In this document: positions 57,329-64,000 of the stretch, piece after piece
How positions within the stretch are numbered: the stretch's first letter is position 1
Layout of the letters: each line of letters starts with the position of its first letter
Assembly (NCBI RefSeq): GCF_036010485.1
Contig: NZ_CP108568.1
Coordinates: forward strand, 496,001 to 560,000
Source of the DNA: Streptomyces sp. NBC_01198
Lineage (GTDB): Bacteria; Actinomycetota; Actinomycetes; Streptomycetales; Streptomycetaceae
Length of the DNA: 64,000 bases
Direction of reading: 5' to 3'
Notes under the pieces: model-generated
What the model saw: only the letters and a program-made list of their open reading frames with translations
What the model was told of the DNA's origin: nothing
Database searches by the model: none
Position numbers and translations under genes: made by a program

Positions 57329-59122
57329 TCAGGAAGTGGGCGCCAGCCGGACCCACTTGGCGACGCTGGGCACGCCCTTGTCGTTGAGCAGGAAGAGCAT
57401 GTAGTAGCCGGGCGGGGCCGCCTTGGCGGACGGTGGCATCTTCAACTCCAGCTGGTTCCCGGCACGGCCGGTGATCTGGAGGTCCAGGTGCCGCTGGCTG
57501 GTGTCCACCGAGTGGGTGGAGGTGATGGGCGCCAGCAGGACCGCCCTGCTGACCTGGTCAGGGGTGCTGGTGCCGACCCGCACGTCGGCGCCGTAGCCGA
57601 CCGGGCCGGTGGGCGCGCTGCTCAGCACCGGTCGGGCGCCCTGGTGCAGATAGGCCGGCTCGTAGATCTCGATGGTGCCGTTCTGGCCCGAGGTGATGTC
57701 CGGGTTGTTGGCGATCTGCTGGAGCTCGTCGCCGGTGACCATGATCCGGCCGTCGGGGAGGATGACGGCGTTGGAGTGGTAGCCGCGCGGCAGGCGCTGG
57801 GCGGGCCCGAGCCGCCAGGTGCCGTCGGCGTCGCGCATCTCGGTCTGGCGGTACTTCAGGTCGGCGTTCGGGTTGAGGTCGCCGTTGCCGTAGTTGCGGA
57901 TGTCGTAGGCGCCGTTGACGGTGAGCAGCGTGCCGTCGGGCAGGATGAGCGTGTCGTCCTGGGTGCGGCCGAACGCGCGCGGGGTGTCCTTGTGCCACGC
58001 GCCGCCGGAGAAGCGGTAGGTGTTCGGGTCGTTGCGGTTCCCGCCGAGCACCAGGACCGAGTCGGGGCCCTGCGTCCCGCCCGGCAGCGCGATGGCAGAA
58101 CCGTAGTTGCGCAGGCCCCCGTCGGGACGGTCGGGCAGCTGCGTACGGGACTGGTCGGCCGGGTCGAAGCGCCACTCCTGGTCCGCGTCGCGGCCGAAGC
58201 CGTAGATCCTCCCGTCGTTCAGCGCGAAGAGGTGCGGGTAGTCCATCCGGTACGGCGCCTCGGAGGACCACTGGTCGGCGGCGACGCCGTCAGGAGCCTG
58301 TGCCGGGTCGGACGGGACCGGGACGCCCTTCGCCGGGAACTGCTCGATGACCGGTGTCGGGGTGCCCCAACCCAGCTCGGACTGGCCGGACATGATGACC
58401 TGCCGGCCCTCGGCGTCGGTGACCACGGTCGGATACCAGCGGCCGACCGCCAGATCCTGCTGCTGGTGCCAGGTCTCCGTCCACGGGTCGAAGACCAGCG
58501 CGAGCTTGGCCCCGGTGCCGCCGTTGCCGCCCAGATTCCCGCCGAACACGCCGATCATGCCGTTGGGCAGGTAGGAGTGGCCGGCGCAGAAGAACGGGGC
58601 GGGCCGCGGCTCGTCGGTCCCGTCCGGCATGTTGACCACCGGCGGCGGTACGGCCTTGAAGGCCGCCGGGCCCTCACCGGCGGCCGGGTCCCAGACGTAG
58701 GCGCGGCCGGCGTTGCGGCTGCCGATGACGTCGGTGGGCGCGGGCTCCTTCTGCGGGTTGTCCTCGACGCTCTCGAAGGAGAACAGCAGGACCCTGCCGG
58801 TCGGCAGCAGCGCGACATGGACGCCGAAGTCGGGGCTGGAGAAGTAGTCGGTGAACTTCCCCGACTTCGCCGGGTCGAACTTCGCGTTGTCCTTGGCCTG
58901 CGTCTCGGTGAGCATCTTCAGCCGCAGGGTGCGGGTGGTCTGCGGGTAGCCGGTCTGGACCGCGCGCGTGGCACGGTCCCCCGACCCGGGGTCGGAGGCG
59001 GCCGAGGCCGACAGCGGCGCGGTCAGCGCGGCGGTCGTGCCCAGGGCGAGCACGGCGCCCCAGGCCGCCCGCACCGCCGGCCGTCCGGTGCGCGGGCGGA
59101 TGCGTGATCTGTTGGGTGACAT
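57329..59122 (-). CDS. Secreted galactose/glyoxal oxidase-like radical copper enzyme (GlxA-like)
   Basis: A 597-residue secreted protein with a signal peptide (about 1-42). The galactose-oxidase-type copper and cofactor residues are seen: Cys in PFFCAGHSYLPNG (Cys-Tyr cross-link partner), Tyr in AVGRWYPTVV, Tyr-His in RGYHSNAVILPDG and the final His in ITSTHSVDTSQRHLDL. The C-terminal DUF1929-type domain (about 490-597) follows. It would oxidise an alcohol or aldehyde with O2, giving peroxide. The cellulose-synthase-like cslA gene that accompanies GlxA in streptomycetes is not within this window. GAGGAG precedes the ATG. Confidence 0.88.
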   Translation of the reverse strand: MSPNRSRIRPRTGRPAVRAAWGAVLALGTTAALTAPLSASAASDPGSGDRATRAVQTGYPQTTRTLRLKMLTETQAKDNAKFDPAKSGKFTDYFSSPDFGVHVALLPTGRVLLFSFESVEDNPQKEPAPTDVIGSRNAGRAYVWDPAAGEGPAAFKAVPPPVVNMPDGTDEPRPAPFFCAGHSYLPNGMIGVFGGNLGGNGGTGAKLALVFDPWTETWHQQQDLAVGRWYPTVVTDAEGRQVIMSGQSELGWGTPTPVIEQFPAKGVPVPSDPAQAPDGVAADQWSSEAPYRMDYPHLFALNDGRIYGFGRDADQEWRFDPADQSRTQLPDRPDGGLRNYGSAIALPGGTQGPDSVLVLGGNRNDPNTYRFSGGAWHKDTPRAFGRTQDDTLILPDGTLLTVNGAYDIRNYGNGDLNPNADLKYRQTEMRDADGTWRLGPAQRLPRGYHSNAVILPDGRIMVTGDELQQIANNPDITSGQNGTIEIYEPAYLHQGARPVLSSAPTGPVGYGADVRVGTSTPDQVSRAVLLAPITSTHSVDTSQRHLDLQITGRAGNQLELKMPPSAKAAPPGYYMLFLLNDKGVPSVAKWVRLAPTS

Positions 59123-59383
59123 CGGACTCCTCAGCCCGGCCGCACCGGCGGACGGGACGGACGGCGTGCGGCATACGCCGGTCAGGCCGCACATGTGACT
59201 ACGGACAGCGATGATTTGATCACGCAGAGTGCGCAATGGGGAGTGGACACAGCGCCGAATCCCGTACGGTCACTCGATAGTGGTCACTCTGGGTGTCCGG
59301 CCGCGCTTCCGGTCGGGGGCGTGCTGCAATGACTGGAACCGCTTCGGCGGGAAGTGCGAGGACAGCTGGAAGGAGCGCGTTCA

Positions 59384-59797
59384 GTGATCAGCAGGACCCT
59401 CAAGCGCGCCGCCGCGGCGGTGGGCACCTCGGTGCTCGTCGTCATGGCAGGCGGCGGAACGACAGCCGTGGCGCAGACCACCGTACAGCCGCAGGCGGTG
59501 CAAGGCGGCGTGATCAGGGGCGGCGCCGACGGCAGCCCGCGCACGTTGATGTGCCCGCCGGAAGAGAACGTCCTGAGCGGCGGTTTCGCCCTCTCGGCCC
59601 CCCGGGGACGGACCCTCGGCCACACCTCGGCGGACCTGGTGGAGAGCCGGCCGACCCCGGACGCCACCGGGTGGACCGTCGCGGTGCGCAAGGACCTCGC
59701 CCGGGACGCCCGCAGCCGGCCCGGGCACCGCGGCACCGCGGCCGACCTGACGCTGTTCGTGGTCTGCACGCAGGGCGAGAACACCCCGGGCGGCTGA
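59384..59797 (+). CDS. Secreted protein of unknown function
   Basis: A 137-residue protein with a signal peptide (about 1-30, cleavage near AVAQTT). The mature part has a few conserved-looking segments (MCPPEENVLSGGFALSAPRG, ATGWTVAVRKDLARD, LTLFVVCTQGEN) and two cysteines (MCPP and VVCTQ) that could pair. GTG 59384 follows GGAAGGAG. No family recognised. Between it and the copper oxidase lie 261 bases with a direct GGTCACTC repeat (59268-59275 and 59282-59289). Confidence 0.65.
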   Translation: MISRTLKRAAAAVGTSVLVVMAGGGTTAVAQTTVQPQAVQGGVIRGGADGSPRTLMCPPEENVLSGGFALSAPRGRTLGHTSADLVESRPTPDATGWTVAVRKDLARDARSRPGHRGTAADLTLFVVCTQGENTPGG

Positions 59798-59918
59798 CGG
59801 CCCCGCCCGGCCGCCAGGCCCGGCGCCAGACCCGCCGCCAGGCCCGCCGCTCGTCACTCTGCGTCCGCGGAAGGCCGCGCGGGACGAGGAAGGCGGCCAC
59901 CGCGGGTAGCGGGGACGC

Positions 59919-60146
59919 TCAGCGGCCGCCATGGGACGCCCACGCGCCGGCCGGGCGCCATCGCGGGAGGAAGCGGCGCCGGCCGCGGGGCGCCGAAGCG
60001 GCGTGCGCGTGCTTGGCGCGGAGCGCCTGCGCCTGGACCCGGACGCGTTCCGGGTCGAAGCCGGGCGGCGGCTCGGCGCCGCCGACGAGTGCGGCCAGCA
60101 GCCGCTGCTGCGCCGCGCCGAGCGCGGCCCGCTCATCCTCGGACAC
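59919..60146 (-). CDS. Small basic protein, partner of DUF692 enzyme (SCO6045-like)
   Basis: A 75-residue protein: acidic helical start ([22 protein letters not shown]), then [23 protein letters not shown] and a basic tail. Streptomycetes often encode such a protein directly downstream of DUF692 genes; it may bind the substrate or the enzyme. GTG 60146 overlaps the DUF692 stop by 14 bases, so the two are coupled. The identification is by position and weak sequence resemblance. Confidence 0.6.
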   Translation of the reverse strand: MSEDERAALGAAQQRLLAALVGGAEPPPGFDPERVRVQAQALRAKHAHAASAPRGRRRFLPRWRPAGAWASHGGR

Positions 60147-60963
60147 CGGCGCCCCTGGCCACGGCGCCGCGGATGGCGGCGAGTTCGGCGGCGAGTTCGG
60201 CGTCGGCCGGGTAGTCGCCGTCCCGTTCGAGCAGCACGCCCGGCAGCCGGGTCCTGGCCGCGAGGTCGGCGAGCAGGTCGATCACCGCCCGGCCCACCGG
60301 GTGGGTGTGGGTGTCGTGCCAGACGCCGTCCCGCTCGGCCCCGCCGGCCACGTGGACGTAGCCGAGCCGCTCCAGCGGGAGGTCGTCGAGCACCCGGTGC
60401 GGGTCGATGCCGAGGTTGACGTGCGCGGTGTGCAGGTTGGCGACGTCGACCAGCAGCAGCACGCCGGTGCGTTCGGCGAGTTCGGCGATGAACTGGCCCT
60501 CGGTCAGTTCCTCGTCCGGCCAGGCGAGCAGCGGCGCGATGTTCTCCAGCGCCAGCGGGACCGGCAGCTGGTCCTGGGCGATCCTGATGTTCTCGGTGAG
60601 GACGCCGAGCGCGGCCCTGGTCCTGGGCACCGGGATCAGGTGCCCGGCGTTCCAGGCGCCGGCCCGGGTGAAGGCGATGTGCTCGCTGACCAGCGGTGCG
60701 CCCAGTGCGGTCGCGCACGCGGCGAGATGCGCCAGCCGCCGGGGGTCCGGGCGTTCCGCGCCGCCGAGCGACAGCGAGACGCCGTGCGGGATCACCGTGG
60801 TGCCGCGGTCGCGCAGCACGCGCAGCGAGGTGAACAGCCGCCTCGGGACGATCCCTTCCGCGACGGCCTCCACGAAGTCGACGCCGGGCAGCCGCTCGAC
60901 GGTGAGGTCGATCTGCGGCCGCCAGCCGATGCCGTACCCCAGCGCGGGCGCGGCGGCGGTCAC
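60133..60963 (-). CDS. DUF692 multinuclear iron oxygenase (MbnB/TglH-like)
   Basis: A 276-residue soluble TIM-barrel protein. Metal ligands of the DUF692 family appear in order: [48 protein letters not shown] and HDTHTHPVG. Known DUF692 members modify cysteine residues of peptides (oxazolone or carbon excision). GTG 60963 overlaps the membrane-protein stop by GTGA, which shows tight coupling to the Cys/Gly-tail protein. The substrate is unproven. Confidence 0.88.
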   Translation of the reverse strand: MTAAAPALGYGIGWRPQIDLTVERLPGVDFVEAVAEGIVPRRLFTSLRVLRDRGTTVIPHGVSLSLGGAERPDPRRLAHLAACATALGAPLVSEHIAFTRAGAWNAGHLIPVPRTRAALGVLTENIRIAQDQLPVPLALENIAPLLAWPDEELTEGQFIAELAERTGVLLLVDVANLHTAHVNLGIDPHRVLDDLPLERLGYVHVAGGAERDGVWHDTHTHPVGRAVIDLLADLAARTRLPGVLLERDGDYPADAELAAELAAIRGAVARGAGVRG

Positions 60964-61850
60964 CCGCCGCACCCCCCGCCACCGCATCCGCCGCCGCCAC
61001 AGCCGCCCCCGCTTCCGCCGCCGGAGTCGCCGCCCGAGGACCCTGACAGCCCCCCGTAGAGGGCGTTGCGCAGGTCGGGGTCCGCCACGCCCGCGGCGCC
61101 CAGCACCGCGACGCCGAGGACCGCCGCGGGGACGAGGGAGTCGCCGCCGCCGGCCGGTGCGTAGGCAGCGTCGTAGCGGCCGAACAGCCCCGGGTCGGGC
61201 GCACCGCCCTGCCGCGCCCGCTCCAGCAGCCGGTCCCCCGCCAGGGTGCGCCGCGGGACGGCCGCCGCCGTGACGCCCAGGACGACACCGCTGACCACCA
61301 GGGCGAGGACCAGCAGGCCGACCGGGCGGCCCAGGTGGATCCCGTTGACGAGTCTGGCCACACCGGCGCAGAACACCGCGAGCATCGGCAGCGCCGCGGC
61401 CAGCGACCCGGCCCGCCTGCCTGGCGGGAGCAGCAGGCCGCGGGCGACGGCGTCCCCGGCGATCCGCGACACCGGCTCGCGCGCGGCGGCGCGGGCCCGC
61501 ACGACCGAGAGGTCGATGCCCCCGGTGCCGCCGAAGCAGGTCAGCACCGCCTGCTGCACCGGCTCGGCCGCCGCGGGCGTCCCGCAGACGGTGATCCGGT
61601 GGTTCCGGCCGGCCCGCAGCCGGCCGTCCTCGATGAGCGCCTGCACCGCGGTGTCCACCACCCGCGCCCTGCCGCCGCCGACCACGGCCAGCGTGTAGAC
61701 GTCAGCGGGCCCGGTGCCGGCCGCCGGATCCGTGTCGTACCGCTTGCGAAGTCCCGCTCTCAGCAGGCCCGTCACCATCCCGGCGCCGGCGAAGGCCGCC
61801 GCGTACACCGCCAGGAACTCCGGCCCGCTCATCCCCCATGGCTGGCTCAT
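60960..61850 (-). CDS. TIGR04222-like membrane protein with Cys/Gly-repeat tail
   Basis: A 296-residue membrane protein. A hydrophobic start ([20 protein letters not shown]), a central soluble part and two more helices (about 175-225) are followed by a regular low-complexity tail: Cys at 284, 289 and 294, each separated by four glycines, ending CGG. The design matches the TIGR04222 group, whose genes often neighbour DUF692 genes. The tail cysteines are attractive targets for the coupled DUF692 enzyme. ATG 61850 has only a weak GGTGG site. Confidence 0.8.
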   Translation of the reverse strand: MSQPWGMSGPEFLAVYAAAFAGAGMVTGLLRAGLRKRYDTDPAAGTGPADVYTLAVVGGGRARVVDTAVQALIEDGRLRAGRNHRITVCGTPAAAEPVQQAVLTCFGGTGGIDLSVVRARAAAREPVSRIAGDAVARGLLLPPGRRAGSLAAALPMLAVFCAGVARLVNGIHLGRPVGLLVLALVVSGVVLGVTAAAVPRRTLAGDRLLERARQGGAPDPGLFGRYDAAYAPAGGGDSLVPAAVLGVAVLGAAGVADPDLRNALYGGLSGSSGGDSGGGSGGGCGGGGCGGGGCGG

Positions 61851-62138
61851 GCCACCACCCCCGCTGGAGGTGACGCCAGCACCCGGCACGGCGGTTCCGC
61901 CACCCGGCACGTCAACAACTCGCCAGCCATGTGCAAACCGTTGACAAAGCAGAGACATGATTGCAGCCTTTGACTCGCAAAAAGCTGGCCAAGGTCCCCA
62001 CTTTTACTGGCTGTTGTTTGCAACTTCATGGCACCGGCCGCTGCCCCAGCATGCCCCCGCGCCGCGCGAGCCGTCGCCGAAGCGGCCAGGAGGCCTCCCC
62101 CCACCCGCTCTCTCGTTCCGGACAGAACAGAGGAGACC
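61851..62138. other. Intergenic region before the right-edge secreted protein
   Basis: About 288 bases between divergent genes, unusually AT-rich for this window around 61915-62030. TTGACA at 61931 may be a -35 box on the forward strand, and GTTG-TTTG-CAAC near 62014 is a small inverted repeat. No gene is seen. Confidence 0.4.
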
Positions 62139-64000
62139 ATGAAACGCAAACAGCTCAGACGCCTGATCACGGGCGTGCTCGCGGCCGGCCTGATCGCCCT
62201 CGGCCTCTCCCCCCTCGCCACCTCGGCCGGCGCTGCCGACCGCCCCGACCTGGCGCTCGGCAAACCCGCTTCCGCGGGCGGGTCGACCGGCGGCTATCCC
62301 GCGGCCAATGTCACCGACGGGAACCAGGGTTCGTACTGGGAGGGTCCGACGAACGCGTTCCCGCAGGGGCTTCAGGTCGACCTCGGGCACATCGCCGCCG
62401 TCGACCAGGTGGTGCTCAAGCTGCCGGCCTCGTGGGAGGCGCGCACCGAGACGCTCAGCGTGCAGGGCAGCACCGACGGGACCGCGTTCAGCACGCTGGC
62501 CGCCGCGCAGGGACGGGCGTTCGCGCCGGGCACGGCCAACACCGTGACCATCAGCTTCAGCGCCGCCGACGCGCGGTACGTACGGCTGAACATCACCGGC
62601 AACACCGGCTGGCCCGCCGCGCAGGTCTCCGAGTTCGAGATCTACGGCACCGAGGCGACCGATCCCGGCGGTGACCCCGGTGACCCCGGTGACGGCAACG
62701 GCACCGACCTCGCCCACGGCAAGCCGATCGAGGCCTCCTCCACGACCCAGTCCTTCGTCGCGGCCAACGCCGACGACGGCCAGCTGGGCACCTACTGGGA
62801 GTCCAACGGCTTCCCCGCGACCCTGACCGCGAAGCTCGGCGCGGACGCCGACCTGACCTCGGTCGTGGTCAAGCTCAACCCCGACGGCGTCTGGGGCACC
62901 AGGACGCAGAACATCCAGGTCCTCGGCCGCGGGCAGGCCGGCGGCGGCTTCACCTCACTGGCGGCCGCGGCCGCCTACACCTTCAATCCGGCCACCAACC
63001 AGAACTCGGTGCGGATTCCGGTGAGCGGCCGGGCCGCCGACGTGCAACTCGCCATCACCGGCAACTCCGGTGCGCCCGGGGCCCAGGTCGCCGAGTTCCA
63101 GGTCATCGGAGTCCCGGCGCCCAACCCCGACCTGACGGTCACCGCCCTGTCCTGGTCGCCCGCGGCGCCGGTGGAGACCGACAGCGTCACGGTCAGCGCG
63201 ACCGTAAGGAACGCCGGCTCGGCGGCCTCCCCCGCCACCACGGTGAACGTCAGCGTGGGCGGCGTGGTCGCGGGCACCGCCCCGGTCGGCGCCCTGGCGG
63301 CCGGGGCCTCCGCCACCGTGTCGGTGAACGCGGGGAAGCGGCCGACGGGCAGTTACCCCGTCACCGCGGCGGTGGACCCGTCGGACACGGTGATCGAGCA
63401 GAACAACGCCAACAACAGCCTGACGGCGTCCTCCCCGCTGGTGGTCGCCCAGAGCCCCGGACCCGACCTCCAGGTGCTCGGCGTCACGTCGAGCCCGTCC
63501 AATCCGGCGGTCGGCGCCTCTGTCTCCTTCACCGTCGCCGTGCACAACCGCGGCACCACCGCCTCCGGCGCCACCACGGTGACCCGGCTGACGGTGGGCG
63601 GGACCACGCTCAACACCAACACCCCCTCGGTCGCCGCCGGTTCGACCACGACCGTGAACGTCAGCGGCACCTGGACCGCCACCAGCGGCGGCGCCACCAT
63701 CGTGGCCACCGCCGACGCGACCGGTGTCGTCACCGAGACCAACGAAAGCAACAACATCTTCTCCCAGCCCATCGTCGTCGGCCGCGGAGCAGCCGTGCCG
63801 TTCACCGAGTACGAGGCCGAGAACGGCACCTACCAGGGCACGTTGCTGACCACCGACCGGGAACGCACCTTCGGGCACACCGACTTCGCCACCGAGTCCT
63901 CCGGCCGCAAGTCCGTACGGCTCAACTCCACCGGCCAGTACGTGCAGTTCACCTCGACCGTGCCGACGAACTCCATCGTGGTGCGCAACTCCATCCCGGA
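62139..64000 (+). CDS. Secreted multidomain carbohydrate-binding protein, 3' end outside window
   Basis: At least 620 residues, continuing past the right edge. A signal peptide (about 1-32) precedes two discoidin-like (F5/8C) modules (DLALGKPASAGGSTGGYPAANVTDGNQGSYWEG on; then DLAHGKPIEASSTTQSFVAAN on) joined by a Gly/Asp/Pro linker. Two CARDB-type Ig-like modules follow (PDLTVTALSWSPAAPVETDSVTV and PDLQVLGVTSSPSNPAVGASV). Near the edge starts a CBM-like part (YEAENGTYQGTLLTTDRERTFGHTDF). The catalytic domain, if any, lies outside. AGAGGAG precedes the ATG. A role in polysaccharide breakdown is likely. Confidence 0.85.
   Translation, partial: MKRKQLRRLITGVLAAGLIALGLSPLATSAGAADRPDLALGKPASAGGSTGGYPAANVTDGNQGSYWEGPTNAFPQGLQVDLGHIAAVDQVVLKLPASWEARTETLSVQGSTDGTAFSTLAAAQGRAFAPGTANTVTISFSAADARYVRLNITGNTGWPAAQVSEFEIYGTEATDPGGDPGDPGDGNGTDLAHGKPIEASSTTQSFVAANADDGQLGTYWESNGFPATLTAKLGADADLTSVVVKLNPDGVWGTRTQNIQVLGRGQAGGGFTSLAAAAAYTFNPATNQNSVRIPVSGRAADVQLAITGNSGAPGAQVAEFQVIGVPAPNPDLTVTALSWSPAAPVETDSVTVSATVRNAGSAASPATTVNVSVGGVVAGTAPVGALAAGASATVSVNAGKRPTGSYPVTAAVDPSDTVIEQNNANNSLTASSPLVVAQSPGPDLQVLGVTSSPSNPAVGASVSFTVAVHNRGTTASGATTVTRLTVGGTTLNTNTPSVAAGSTTTVNVSGTWTATSGGATIVATADATGVVTETNESNNIFSQPIVVGRGAAVPFTEYEAENGTYQGTLLTTDRERTFGHTDFATESSGRKSVRLNSTGQYVQFTSTVPTNSIVVRNSIP

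Noticed and set aside
1-64000. tRNA, rRNA, CRISPR, insertion sequence or attachment site
   Set aside because: No cloverleaf, repeat-spacer array, transposase or integrase motif or flanking duplication was seen on reading both strands; short RNAs without strong signals could be missed.

Overview
The window is one contiguous piece of a very GC-rich actinobacterial chromosome, most likely a streptomycete (Streptomyces, Streptacidiphilus, Actinacidiphila or Kitasatospora). The support is extreme third-position GC, many GTG starts and 4-base GTGA/ATGA gene overlaps, several promoters placed so that the mRNA is leaderless, a WhiB-family protein, DUF5709- and DUF3152-type proteins, Tat-exported glycoside hydrolases and a galactose-oxidase-like copper enzyme. 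I see no rRNA, tRNA, CRISPR array, insertion sequence or phage gene. Both ends cut genes: a phosphoesterase on the left and a multidomain secreted carbohydrate-binding protein on the right.

Layout. 1-4.5 kb holds housekeeping and accessory genes: phosphoesterase, methyltransferase, glutamate-cysteine-ligase-like enzyme and a cation diffusion facilitator. 4.75-9.1 kb is a seven-gene Mrp-type cation/proton antiporter operon in the order E-F-G-(MbhD-like)-B-C-D, the order of the Mrp module of archaeal membrane-bound hydrogenases. 9.1-11.8 kb holds a STAS protein, a small winged-helix regulator made from a leaderless mRNA, and a beta-helix lipoprotein. 12.0-22.1 kb is a complete, compact thiopeptide (pyritide) biosynthetic operon: a 54-residue precursor, then RRE protein, YcaO cyclodehydratase, glutamylating dehydratase, elimination enzyme, pyridine synthase and azoline dehydrogenase. 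22-36 kb is mixed: flavin reductase, TDT transporter, UbiA prenyltransferase, an alpha-1,3-glucanase-like enzyme, WhiB, two SDRs and a GH55-like beta-helix protein under a LacI-type operator. 36-40 kb holds DoxX, DUF2236 and a fused sensor kinase-response regulator. 40-45 kb is a triose module (class II aldolase, HAD phosphatase, DhaL, DhaK) facing an enolase and an HxlR-peroxiredoxin fusion. 45.7-47.4 kb is a cystine-type symporter behind a cysteine-rich leader peptide. 47.5-53.2 kb is a ROK regulator with GH27 and GH95 glycosidases. 53.4-55.1 kb is a purple-acid-phosphatase-like enzyme behind a PHO box. 55-62 kb holds a dual-specificity phosphatase, a chimeric PEP-synthase fragment, a radical copper oxidase, and a triad of a TIGR04222-like membrane protein with a Cys/Gly tail, a DUF692 enzyme and a small partner.

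The two most promising novel items are the thiopeptide cluster, whose core peptide SCSCWSGNGSCVSL predicts a 26-membered ring with few azoles, and the DUF692/Cys-Gly-tail triad, which looks like a modification system acting on a membrane protein. The cysteine leader peptide with mutually exclusive hairpins gives an unusually clear substrate prediction for its symporter.

All assignments come from reading translated sequence and motifs; no database search was run. Family names rest on motif recognition.
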